Shown: positions 6,561 to 12,504 of the stretch, one piece after another
How positions within the stretch are numbered: position 1 is the stretch's first letter
Layout of the letters: every line of letters starts with the position of its first letter
Source: Bacillota bacterium
GTDB taxonomy: Bacteria > Bacillota > Clostridia > Acetivibrionales > DSM-1351
DNA: 12,504 nt
Reading direction: 5' to 3'
Assembly (NCBI GenBank): GCA_023441625.1
Contig: JAEZOA010000068.1
Coordinates: 1 to 12,504, forward strand
Position numbers and translations under genes: made by a program
The notes under the pieces: generated by a model
Databases searched by the model: none
Told to the model about the DNA's origin: nothing
Seen by the model: only the letters and a program-made list of their open reading frames with translations

Positions 6561-7146
6561 TATTCAAACACTCCTTTTTATAAATTTTACTATCGGAATA
6601 ATCAGTACTCATATACTTTTCTAGAGTCTTACCAATTAGCTTCCTAGCAGTGTGCAATCTGGATTTTACTGTTCCTTGGAAGCAATCCATTATTTGTGAT
6701 ATTTCTTTAATGGAAAGCTGATTATAATAGTGAAGGATTATTGTAGTTCTTAGTTTAATATTTAATGTTTGTAGAGCTTCATTTACTTTTTCATGAATTT
6801 CTATTTGTACCACTAAGTCCTCGGTGTTTTCATGTGATTTAAATAATTCAATTTCTAAAATGCTAGTTTCATTTTGTTGCACTTTTTTACACTTACCTGA
6901 CATTCTCCAACCAATTCTAATCAGAATGCTATAAAACCAGCTGTTAAAAAGGTCTGGGTCTTTTAGATTTTTAATTTCAAAATAGCATTGGGTAAATGCC
7001 TCCTGTACGATATCTTCAGCTAGTTGCTTATTACCTGCTATAAAACAGGCAGTCCGAAAAGCTTTCTGTCCATATAGCATATACAACTCATTAAATGCTT
7101 CAATATTGTATAGTTGGCATTTTTTAATTAATTCTGTATGTTTCAT
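6553..7146 (-). CDS. ECF-type RNA polymerase sigma factor
   Basis: The 197 residues contain region sigma-2 (about 13-82, including AEDIVQEAFTQCY at 43-55 and FNSWFYSILIRI at 67-78) and region sigma-4 (about 120-170, with LSIKEISQIM..FQGTVKSRLHTARKLI at 144-171 as HTH). Regions 1 and 3 are absent, as expected for the extracytoplasmic-function class. The protein recruits RNA polymerase to its own promoter set, typically including its own operon. The ATG at 7144-7146 follows AAGGGGA. Its end overlaps the DUF4367-like partner. A stretch of about 20 charged residues past sigma-4 (DYSDSKIYKKECLNNE) is a slightly long tail. Confidence 0.93.
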   Translation of the reverse strand: MKHTELIKKCQLYNIEAFNELYMLYGQKAFRTACFIAGNKQLAEDIVQEAFTQCYFEIKNLKDPDLFNSWFYSILIRIGWRMSGKCKKVQQNETSILEIELFKSHENTEDLVVQIEIHEKVNEALQTLNIKLRTTIILHYYNQLSIKEISQIMDCFQGTVKSRLHTARKLIGKTLEKYMSTDYSDSKIYKKECLNNE

Positions 7147-7202
7147 TCAATATCCCCTTCCATATTTATGTGTATCGACCTTGGAGCTCCTTATCTATAT
7201 AA

Positions 7203-7228
7203 GAGACAAAAAAATAGAAAAGGTTCAA
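7203..7228 (-). promoter_or_regulatory. Possible ECF-type autoregulatory promoter of the sigma operon
   Basis: On the minus strand TTGAACC (7222-7228) is followed by a T-rich spacer and GTCTC (7203-7207), then TTATATAG. The AACC and TGTC elements resemble ECF promoter boxes (AAC at -35, CGTC-like at -10), but the spacing (about 14 bp between TGAACC and GTCTC) is shorter than the classical 16-17, so this is tentative. It lies about 57 bp upstream of the sigma start. Confidence 0.4.
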
Positions 7229-7258
7229 TAAATTTTACTAGAAAACTAAAATCATATA

Positions 7259-7287
7259 TTAACATATTAACAAATTTACGCTATAAA
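7259..7287 (+). promoter_or_regulatory. Candidate promoter of the C39-like gene
   Basis: TTAACA (7259-7264), a 17-bp spacer, and TATAAA (7282-7287) on the plus strand. It would give a 5' leader of about 150 nt. In such AT-rich DNA this is suggestive only. Confidence 0.4.
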
Positions 7288-7444
7288 AATGTAAGATATT
7301 TATGACAGACTGGAAGCAAGATAAATCAAATGTTTGCCTGATTGCTATTAAACTATAATTTTAGAGCATACTATCCTTTTAGTTAACATAATTTATACTC
7401 CAGGAATAAAATAATATATAAAAATTTGAATTGGAGTTATTTAT

Positions 7445-8122
7445 ATGTATAGAAATTTTGATGGTCAAGACAGTAATTTTAGCGGCTATGGTGGAATAGA
7501 GGATATAACAAAATATGTTAGTGCCAAATATGGTGCTTGGTGGATGGAGTCACAAAATGCATGTATTCCGGGAATACCCTCTTTTAAACAGTCAGAACTT
7601 GAGGAAAACGCCAATAATTGTACACTGGCTTCAATTACTAGAATTATGAAATATTACAGCAACATTGGTTATGTAAATATACCTGTAGATATAAACAAAA
7701 TTTATAAAAAAGTACGGGAAATAGGAGTAAAACACGGATATCATCCGAAAAAATCAGGGCTTTTCAGAGACTTGTTTATTTATACACCATGGGAAATTGA
7801 TAATATGGTTCGAGATACATGGAAAGAGTTCGGATATACCGAGGGTAGTGGGAATAATGTTTATTTGCGGAAACTCAGCATAATTAAAAGTAATATAGAT
7901 AATTTTAATCCATTGCTTTTGAACATTACTTTTGGTGATTATGAGGGGCATACTGTCAGCGTTATAGGATATAAAGTATTTTCAGGGGGAAATAAAAAAT
8001 CTATAACCTTTGTGCAGATTTTTGATGGTTGGAGTAACACTATAAGGTATATAGATTGGAAAGGACTTGGAATGACTCCTGCAAGTGTGACTTTTTTTAT
8101 GCCGCCTAAGTACAATTTCTAA
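7445..8122 (+). CDS. C39-like putative papain-fold cysteine peptidase, no signal peptide
   Basis: The 225-residue protein has the order of catalytic elements of papain-fold C39-like peptidases: Cys59 in NNCTLASITRIMKYY at the start of a helix, His169 in YEGHTVSVIGYK, and Asp194 in QIFDGW, all with the expected hydrophobic strand around them. A preceding oxyanion glutamine in the usual place is not obvious, so activity is uncertain. There is no signal peptide, membrane helix or fused ABC domain; it is either cytosolic or released by lysis or a non-classical route. The 40 N-terminal residues are aromatic and glycine-rich (NFSGYGGIED, YGAWWMES). The ATG at 7445 follows TTGGAG by about 8 bases. 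It is likely monocistronic; the antiporter gene 111 bp downstream has its own promoter. Substrate unknown. Confidence 0.65.
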   Translation: MYRNFDGQDSNFSGYGGIEDITKYVSAKYGAWWMESQNACIPGIPSFKQSELEENANNCTLASITRIMKYYSNIGYVNIPVDINKIYKKVREIGVKHGYHPKKSGLFRDLFIYTPWEIDNMVRDTWKEFGYTEGSGNNVYLRKLSIIKSNIDNFNPLLLNITFGDYEGHTVSVIGYKVFSGGNKKSITFVQIFDGWSNTIRYIDWKGLGMTPASVTFFMPPKYNF

Positions 8123-8163
8123 ATACGTAAAAGGCTGGTGAAAATATTGAAATATCATTTTCA

Positions 8164-8193
8164 TTGCTGAATTATGCTTAGTTAGGTTATAAT
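8164..8193 (+). promoter_or_regulatory. Promoter of the cation/proton antiporter gene
   Basis: TTGCTG (8164-8169), an 18-bp spacer, and TATAAT (8188-8193) lie about 40 bp upstream of the start codon. No terminator is clear between the C39-like gene and this promoter, so read-through is also possible. Confidence 0.6.
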
Positions 8194-8233
8194 AAAATAA
8201 AGAATTAGAATTTATTCATAAAGGATAAAATTT

Positions 8234-10267
8234 GTGGAGACATTTTACATTATATTTATTGCTCTTTTAGTTATTGGTGTATCTAATTTTATTAATCATT
8301 TTATTCCTTTTATTCCGGTACCATTGTTCCAGGTGGCACTAGGAGGAGTTCTTGCAGCTTTTCAGCCAGAGTTAAGCATTGTGCTCGAACCTGAATTATT
8401 CTTCGTTCTATTTGTTGCACCGCTTTTGTTTAATGATGGCAAACGTGTTGAAAGAGAAGAATTATGGAATCTAAAAGTTCCCATTCTTTTGCTTGCATTA
8501 GGTTTAGTGTTTGCAACGGTTTTTCTCGTAGGTTATTTAATCAATTATATGATTCCTTCCATGCCGTTACCAGTAGCTTTTGCATTAGCAGCAATATTAT
8601 CCCCTACTGATGCAGTAGCAGTTGGAGCTTTAGCAGGAAGAATCAATGTACCTAAAAACATAATGCATCTGCTCGAGGGAGAAGCATTAATGAATGATGC
8701 TTCTGGCTTGGTAGCCTTCAAATTTGCTATAGCAGCTACTGTCACAGGTGTTTTTTCCATACAGGAAGCCACAGTTAGCTTTTTTATAATTGCAATTGGT
8801 GGTTTATTATGTGGTGCAGTTTTAGCTTTTTTAATAATTCATTTGCGCCTTCTTTTGCGTCGACTAGGAATGGAAGATGTGACCATGCATATGCTGCTCC
8901 AGATTCTCACACCTTTTGTTATATATCTCGTTGCAGAGCATTTAGGTGTTTCCGGTATATTAGCAGTTGTAGCAGGAGGCATTGTACATGCTATTGAGAA
9001 GGACAGGACAGAAGCAGTTAATATGAAGATGCAAATTGTATCGCAAAGTACATGGTCAGTCATTATATACATTCTTAACGGTTTGGTTTTTGTAATTCTA
9101 GGCTTTGAAATACCTAATGTGTTAAACGTAATATTTAATAATGCGGCCTTTAATAATTATCAGGTTATCGGCTATATTGTAGTGATTTCATGTGCGCTGA
9201 TTCTTTTACGCTTTCTTTGGATATTACTATTTTCTGAGGGTTCCTTGTTAATGAGGAAAGCTAGAAAGTATCATAAGTCTTCACTAAAAGCATATATATT
9301 GACGTCTATTTCCGGTGTCAGAGGAGCAGTTACATTAGCTGGTGCTTTTTCCATTCCTCTGGTACTACAGGATGGAAGCCCTTTCCCCGAACGGGACTTG
9401 ATTATTTTTATTTGTGCAGGAGTTATTATATTTACATTGATTATGGCAAGTGTGTTTTTACCTTTATTTTCAGACAAAAAAGCTGATGCTTTCCATAACT
9501 CTGATAAAGTAAAAATTGCAAAAATTAATCTGGTAAGATATATCCTTCATGCTTTAAGAGTTGATATAAATGATGATAATAGGGCTGCGGTAATGTCAGT
9601 TATAAGTGACTATCGTAAGGTCTTAAAAGACATAAGTAAAAGTAAAAAGGCCAATAGTTTAGGGGAGCTATCCCAGGAAGAAATGAAGATTCATCTTATT
9701 GCACTAAAAGCAGAGCAACAGGAGATTTCCCATATGCTTGCAGAAGGAGAAATAGATGCTGAGATTGCCTATAAAATGCAAAAGCTTTTAAATCATAAAG
9801 AGATGTTATTGTCAAATCGTTTGAAAATGAGAGTATTTAATATTGTATTTTCAAATTTTACAACTCTAAAGCATTTTGTACAGAAGAGATTCGCTAAAAA
9901 AGATTTTATTGATAAAACTGTTGATTTAAAAACATTTCGGGACGTTAAATGTCATACATTATACACAGCATCTGAGGCTGTTAAAAATCAAGTAAATGAT
10001 GAAAACAAAGAGGCATCGTTGGCTGTCATTATTTATTATGACGAAATGCTGCAAAGATTTCAATATCCTTACCAAGAACATGTAGAGGACGAGAAGTTTG
10101 ATAAACAAAAAAGAGAGATTCAGTTAAATTCCATTCAGTTAGGTAGGGACAGAGTTCAATTATTATATGAAGATGGCGAAATTACTCGTGAAACAGCAGC
10201 TAGGCTCCGAATTTTTATTAATCAAATTGAAGCGTTTGTCCTTGAAGAAGTAAACATAATGGATTAA
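8234..10267 (+). CDS. CPA1-family Na+(K+)/H+ antiporter (NhaP/NhaK-like)
   Basis: The 677-residue product has about 12 membrane helices in residues 1-412 and a cytoplasmic tail of about 265 residues. Family markers are SPTDAVAV (123-130), EGEALMNDASGLVAF (148-162) with the Asn154-Asp155 pair of electroneutral CPA1 exchangers, and GVRGAVTLAGAFSIP (361-375) carrying the conserved Arg363. CPA1 proteins exchange Na+, Li+ or K+ for H+ across the cytoplasmic membrane, serving pH and salt homeostasis. Length and tail resemble the NhaK/YjcE branch. The tail is charged and helical, with repeated phrases EGEIDAEIAYKMQKLL (505-520) and EDGEITRETAARLRIFI (646-662), suggesting a regulatory helical domain. 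The start is probably GTG (8234-8236), eight bases after AAAGGA; no in-frame ATG precedes the first helix. Ion preference cannot be deduced. Confidence 0.93.
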   Translation: METFYIIFIALLVIGVSNFINHFIPFIPVPLFQVALGGVLAAFQPELSIVLEPELFFVLFVAPLLFNDGKRVEREELWNLKVPILLLALGLVFATVFLVGYLINYMIPSMPLPVAFALAAILSPTDAVAVGALAGRINVPKNIMHLLEGEALMNDASGLVAFKFAIAATVTGVFSIQEATVSFFIIAIGGLLCGAVLAFLIIHLRLLLRRLGMEDVTMHMLLQILTPFVIYLVAEHLGVSGILAVVAGGIVHAIEKDRTEAVNMKMQIVSQSTWSVIIYILNGLVFVILGFEIPNVLNVIFNNAAFNNYQVIGYIVVISCALILLRFLWILLFSEGSLLMRKARKYHKSSLKAYILTSISGVRGAVTLAGAFSIPLVLQDGSPFPERDLIIFICAGVIIFTLIMASVFLPLFSDKKADAFHNSDKVKIAKINLVRYILHALRVDINDDNRAAVMSVISDYRKVLKDISKSKKANSLGELSQEEMKIHLIALKAEQQEISHMLAEGEIDAEIAYKMQKLLNHKEMLLSNRLKMRVFNIVFSNFTTLKHFVQKRFAKKDFIDKTVDLKTFRDVKCHTLYTASEAVKNQVNDENKEASLAVIIYYDEMLQRFQYPYQEHVEDEKFDKQKREIQLNSIQLGRDRVQLLYEDGEITRETAARLRIFINQIEAFVLEEVNIMD

Positions 10268-10304
10268 ATAGATGCTTGTTGCCACTAAAGATGAATAACA
10301 TTAT

Positions 10305-11285
10305 TCACTTAACATATTTTCCAAGGAATTCACTTACTTTATCCATATAGCAAAAGGGATCAGTTTCATAAGCAGTTCCATGTCCAGCAGCTGGGATGAC
10401 TAGCAGGTCCTTTTCGCTATTACAGGCTTCATATAGCTGAAAAACCATGTGAAAGGGCACAAAATCATCTTCATCTCCATGGATAAATAATATAGGAATT
10501 TCGGTTTTATTCACTTGTTCCAGAGCTGAGGCTTCCCCAAAAAAGTATCCTGCCCTGAGCTTGGTTATAATACTGGTGGTTGTTAACAGTGGGAAAGCTG
10601 GTAGATTAAACAATTTTTTCAATTGGTACTCAAGTTCATCCTTTACTGAGGTGTACGAACAATCAGATATTATGGCTTTTATATTATCAGGAATATTTTC
10701 ACCACTTGTCATTAATACTGTCGCACCTCCCATAGAAACTCCGTGGAGAACAATCTGAGAGTCTTGCCCAAGTCTGTTAATGACGAAGTCTATCCATTTT
10801 AAATAATCTATTCTATCTATCCATCCAAAACCAGTAAAATTACCTTCACTATTCCCATGACCTCTATCATCAGGGAGTAAAATATTATAACCAAATTCTT
10901 CGTAATAAAGTTTAGCATAAGAGCCCATATATGTCCCTTTTGAAGAATATCCATGTGCCAGAATTACAGTTTTTGATGTAGGTACTTTTGCATCAAGATA
11001 ATATCCTTTAAGGGTTAAGCCATCCACGGAGGTGATGCTAACTTCTTCATAAGTGTTTTCATTAAACCAGTCTATTTGATCACTGGATTGGGTAATTGAA
11101 GTAGTTTCTGCTGTTAAACTAACCTCAGCACCTACTGGAACAGCTTGCTCAAGAGATATATTTTGTATAAGGGAGTCCTGCTGAATTCTAGCTATAGCAA
11201 GATTATAAATAACGAAGCTGGCTGCTATATTAACTATAATAGCTATTACAATTAATACTGATGCTGCTTTTAACAATAATCTCAT
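10305..11285 (-). CDS. Membrane-anchored alpha/beta hydrolase
   Basis: The 326-residue protein starts with a hydrophobic helix (about 5-30), either an uncleaved anchor or signal peptide, then a linker and an alpha/beta hydrolase domain from about residue 78. The nucleophile elbow is HGVSMGG with Ser184; the acid is probably Asp273 in HGDEDDFVP; the base is His302 in AAGHGTAY; HGYSSKG (111-117) supplies the oxyanion hole. This is the pattern of a serine esterase or peptidase-like family (YqkD/BAAT-type), acting on the outer face of the membrane; the substrate is not evident. The ATG at 11283-11285 follows AGGGGGG by about seven bases. It converges on the antiporter gene with 37 bp between stops, containing only a weak palindrome. 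Confidence 0.88.
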   Translation of the reverse strand: MRLLLKAASVLIVIAIIVNIAASFVIYNLAIARIQQDSLIQNISLEQAVPVGAEVSLTAETTSITQSSDQIDWFNENTYEEVSITSVDGLTLKGYYLDAKVPTSKTVILAHGYSSKGTYMGSYAKLYYEEFGYNILLPDDRGHGNSEGNFTGFGWIDRIDYLKWIDFVINRLGQDSQIVLHGVSMGGATVLMTSGENIPDNIKAIISDCSYTSVKDELEYQLKKLFNLPAFPLLTTTSIITKLRAGYFFGEASALEQVNKTEIPILFIHGDEDDFVPFHMVFQLYEACNSEKDLLVIPAAGHGTAYETDPFCYMDKVSEFLGKYVK

Positions 11286-11306
11286 TAATCAGACCCCCCT
11301 GAATTT

Positions 11307-11341
11307 TATGTAAAAAAGGTTCATTCAGACAAGTTTACATA
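11307..11341. repeat. Inverted repeat in the hydrolase 5' leader
   Basis: TATGTAAA (11307-11314) and TTTACATA (11334-11341) are perfect 8-bp arms with a 19-bp spacer. They lie between the hydrolase promoter and its ribosome site, so they could act as an operator or as an RNA hairpin. No T-run follows on the minus strand, so it is not a standard attenuator. Confidence 0.45.
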
Positions 11342-11358
11342 ATATACTGTTATAAATA

Positions 11359-11387
11359 ATTATAAGTGATTAAAGTGGTTTTAACAA
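11359..11387 (-). promoter_or_regulatory. Sigma-A-type promoter of the hydrolase gene
   Basis: On the minus strand TTGTTA (11382-11387), 17 bp, TATAAT (11359-11364), giving a leader of about 67 nt before the hydrolase start at 11285. Confidence 0.65.
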
Positions 11388-11493
11388 TGAAATTTATCTG
11401 GCAGTATATCCCTCATAAATAAGTAGCTCAAGTGTTATAGCTAAAATATTCACAGTTTATTTATAAAGTTGCAATAAAAAGTAATTGTTCATA

Positions 11494-11502
11494 TGGTATA
11501 AT
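11494..11502 (+). promoter_or_regulatory. Extended -10 promoter of the alarmone synthetase gene
   Basis: TGG followed by TATAAT (11497-11502) is an extended -10 (TGnTATAAT). No good -35 hexamer lies at 17 bp, as is common with extended -10 promoters. The transcript would carry an 85-nt leader. Confidence 0.55.
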
Positions 11503-11593
11503 ACTAATAGTTCAAACGATAGATAGTTGGTAAAATATTTACGAGCTATATTAAGTGTAGCAAAATGAATTAGAGTGGAAGGAAAAAAGTATA

Positions 11594-12301
11594 ATGATTA
11601 TGAAAAAGATTGCTGCTATTAAATCTTTAAATGACTTAGAACAGATATTAGAAAGTGAGGATGTTGAAAGAATTAGGGTAAGTTTTTTTGAAATGCAGCA
11701 TTTATATCAATCAGCGACTCGTGAGATAAGTACAAAGCTAGAAATACTAGATGATGAATTTAAATTTATACATAGGAGAAATCCTATTCACAATATGCAA
11801 AGTCGTATTAAGACCTTAGAGAGTATTTTTGAAAAGTTGAGCAGAAAAGAACTTGAGATAAGCATAGCGTCAGCAAAACAAAACTTGACTGATATTGCAG
11901 GAATTCGAGTAGTTTGCTACTATATCCAGGATATTTATATGATTGCAAAAATGTTATCAAATCAGGATGATATAACGGTAATCCGTGAAACTGATTATAT
12001 AAAAAATCCAAAACCTAATGGATATCGCAGTCTGCATTTAGTTGTTAAAGTACCTGTATTCTTTTCTGATAGGAAGGAAATAGTACCTGTTGAAATACAA
12101 ATAAGAACAATTGCAATGGATTTTTGGGCTAGTCTTGAGCACCAATTGAAATATAAGACAGTTGACTCAATTCCACCATCTGTTGCTGAAGAACTAAAAC
12201 TGTGTGCTGATAATATTGCCGATACAGATTTAAAAATGCAAAACATTTATAAAACAATAGAACTTTACAATAATTGCAATGAAGATTCAAAATCTAGTTA
12301 A
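11594..12301 (+). CDS. Small alarmone synthetase, (p)ppGpp synthetase domain only
   Basis: The 235-residue protein is a stand-alone RelA/SpoT synthetase domain. Visible motifs: NLTDIAGIRVVCYY (97-110) with Asp100 and Arg105, KNPKPNGYRSLHLVV (137-151) forming the GTP-binding G-loop region, EIQIRTIAMDFWASLEH (167-183) with catalytic Glu167, and a helical C-terminal tail. There is no HD hydrolase domain and no TGS/ACT region, which makes it a RelQ/RelP-type (YjbM/YwaC) enzyme that transfers pyrophosphate from ATP to GDP or GTP during stress; it cannot degrade alarmone. It is slightly longer than the about 210 residues of YjbM, with extra residues at both ends. The ATG at 11594 follows GGAAGGA. 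A terminator interrupted downstream by a group II intron follows. Whether it is the RelQ or RelP branch cannot be told. Confidence 0.92.
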   Translation: MIMKKIAAIKSLNDLEQILESEDVERIRVSFFEMQHLYQSATREISTKLEILDDEFKFIHRRNPIHNMQSRIKTLESIFEKLSRKELEISIASAKQNLTDIAGIRVVCYYIQDIYMIAKMLSNQDDITVIRETDYIKNPKPNGYRSLHLVVKVPVFFSDRKEIVPVEIQIRTIAMDFWASLEHQLKYKTVDSIPPSVAEELKLCADNIADTDLKMQNIYKTIELYNNCNEDSKSS

Positions 12302-12344
12302 ATTAATATGACTCTAACAAGTAAAGAATAAGAATCAAGTCAGT

Positions 12345-12385
12345 TATAGTCTTAGTATATTCATATACTAAGGCTATATTTTTAT
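12345..12385 (+). terminator. Terminator of the alarmone synthetase gene, used as intron target
   Basis: A 15-bp stem (12345-12359 with 12364-12378, one G-T pair, TTCA loop) is followed by TTTTTAT (12379-12385). The group II intron begins at the next base. The strong hairpin plus T-run is both a rho-independent terminator and the stem-loop that class C introns recognise for insertion. Confidence 0.92.
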
Positions 12386-12504
12386 GTGCGCCCAGCATGG
12401 GCGCTTTCCCGTCGGTGAAAGTCCGATACGGGGGTTGATAGTGCCAACCGTTAGCCAATAGCAAGGGTGTCCTCGGCGACGAGGAATCCGAAGGAAGCTG
12501 GAGG
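12386..12504 (+). mobile_element. Group II intron, class C (IIC), 5' part, cut by window end
   Basis: The sequence begins GTGCG, the canonical 5' end, then GCGCCCAGCATGGGCGC (first stem, 12388-12404), GGTGAAAGTCC, AGCCAATAGCAAGGGTGT, the hairpin TCCTCGGCGACGAGGA (12470-12485) and ATCCGAAGGAAGC. This order matches domain I of the Oceanobacillus iheyensis-type class C intron. Stems CCCGT/ACGGG with inner CGG/CCG, and TCCTCG/CGAGGA, pair well, so the fold looks intact. Class C introns insert behind rho-independent terminators with little need for exon pairing, exactly as seen here. They are self-splicing ribozymes, usually with a reverse transcriptase-maturase (LtrA-like) gene in domain IV, which would lie beyond the window; whether it is present or complete cannot be seen. 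Confidence 0.93.

Larger units (their letters stand above)
7147..7444. other. Divergent intergenic region (298 bp)
   Basis: This AT-rich region separates the sigma operon (-) from the C39-like gene (+). It holds the putative ECF promoter near 7203-7228 on the minus strand, a tandem duplication of ATATTAAC (7256-7263, 7264-7271), and a plus-strand promoter candidate at 7259-7287. The remaining 150 bp before 7445 would be a leader; I see no riboswitch, small ORF with ribosome site, or tRNA in it. A weaker second plus-strand promoter candidate is TTAACA (7383-7388), 18 bp, TAAAAT (7407-7412). Confidence 0.6.
11286..11593. other. Divergent intergenic region (308 bp)
   Basis: This separates the hydrolase (-) and alarmone synthetase (+) genes. 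It contains the minus-strand promoter at 11359-11387, an 8-bp inverted repeat TATGTAAA (11307-11314) / TTTACATA (11334-11341) in the hydrolase leader, and an extended -10 promoter near 11494-11502 with an 85-nt leader for the synthetase. No gene-sized frame or RNA gene is evident between them. Confidence 0.6.

Noticed and set aside
8139..8166. TGAAAATATTGAAATATCATTTTCA hairpin-like region after the C39-like gene
   Set aside because: Weak AT stem with a bulge and no T-tract; not a credible terminator.
8545..9072. Minus-strand open frames inside the antiporter gene
   Set aside because: Shadows of the antiporter frame; composition is low-complexity alanine/threonine-rich and no ribosome site precedes them.
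10291..10306. TGAATAACATTATTCA palindrome between the convergent antiporter and hydrolase genes as a terminator
   Set aside because: Short AT-only stem with a two-base loop and no proper T-run on either strand; too weak to call.
11390..11425. Possible 11-codon peptide starting near 11388 in the divergent intergenic region
   Set aside because: No ribosome binding site and no evidence of conservation available; chance ORF is the simplest reading.
1..12504. CRISPR array, tRNA, rRNA or prophage genes
   Set aside because: No regularly spaced repeats, cloverleaf-like sequences, rRNA signatures or phage structural or integrase genes were seen on either strand.

Overview
The window looks like chromosomal DNA of a low-GC, Gram-positive anaerobe of the Clostridia type. 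This rests on strong AT bias, GGAGG-type ribosome binding sites, sigma-A-like promoters, a stand-alone small alarmone synthetase, PadR/HAAS and ECF/DUF4367 gene pairs, and an Oceanobacillus-type class C group II intron. The species cannot be named from the sequence alone.

Layout from left to right: (a) 3-284 (+) is the 3' end of an M23 (LytM-like) cell-wall metallopeptidase gene. (b) 332-3214 (-) holds an ArsR-type regulator gene and, after a terminator, a separately promoted ABC exporter half-transporter whose promoter is flanked by ATTAGAT-type candidate operator sites. (c) 3336-4331 (-) is a tocopherol-cyclase-like protein. (d) 4516-5468 (+) is an overlapping gene pair, a PadR regulator and a HAAS-domain four-helix membrane protein, expressed from a promoter covered by a near-perfect inverted repeat. 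(e) 5625-7146 (-) is an ECF sigma factor with an overlapping one-helix DUF4367-like probable anti-sigma or effector partner. (f) 7445-8122 (+) is a leaderless C39-like putative cysteine peptidase. (g) 8234-10267 (+) is a CPA1 (NhaP/NhaK-like) cation/proton antiporter with a long cytoplasmic tail. (h) 10305-11285 (-) is a membrane-anchored alpha/beta hydrolase. (i) 11594-12301 (+) is a RelA/SpoT-type small alarmone synthetase. (j) From 12386 to the right edge is the 5' part of a class C group II intron, inserted seven bases after the stem of the synthetase terminator.

Taken together the genes read as a mosaic of small, independently regulated stress and envelope modules: export (ArsR/ABC), envelope sensing (PadR/HAAS, ECF/DUF4367), ion and pH homeostasis (antiporter), and stringent response (alarmone synthetase). 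No phage genes, CRISPR array, tRNA or rRNA was seen. The most distinctive structures are non-coding: the group IIC intron sitting behind a terminator; a 39-bp perfect palindrome across the stop codon of the ArsR gene whose 15-bp core is identical to the first stem of that intron; and the operator-like repeats over the PadR and ABC promoters.
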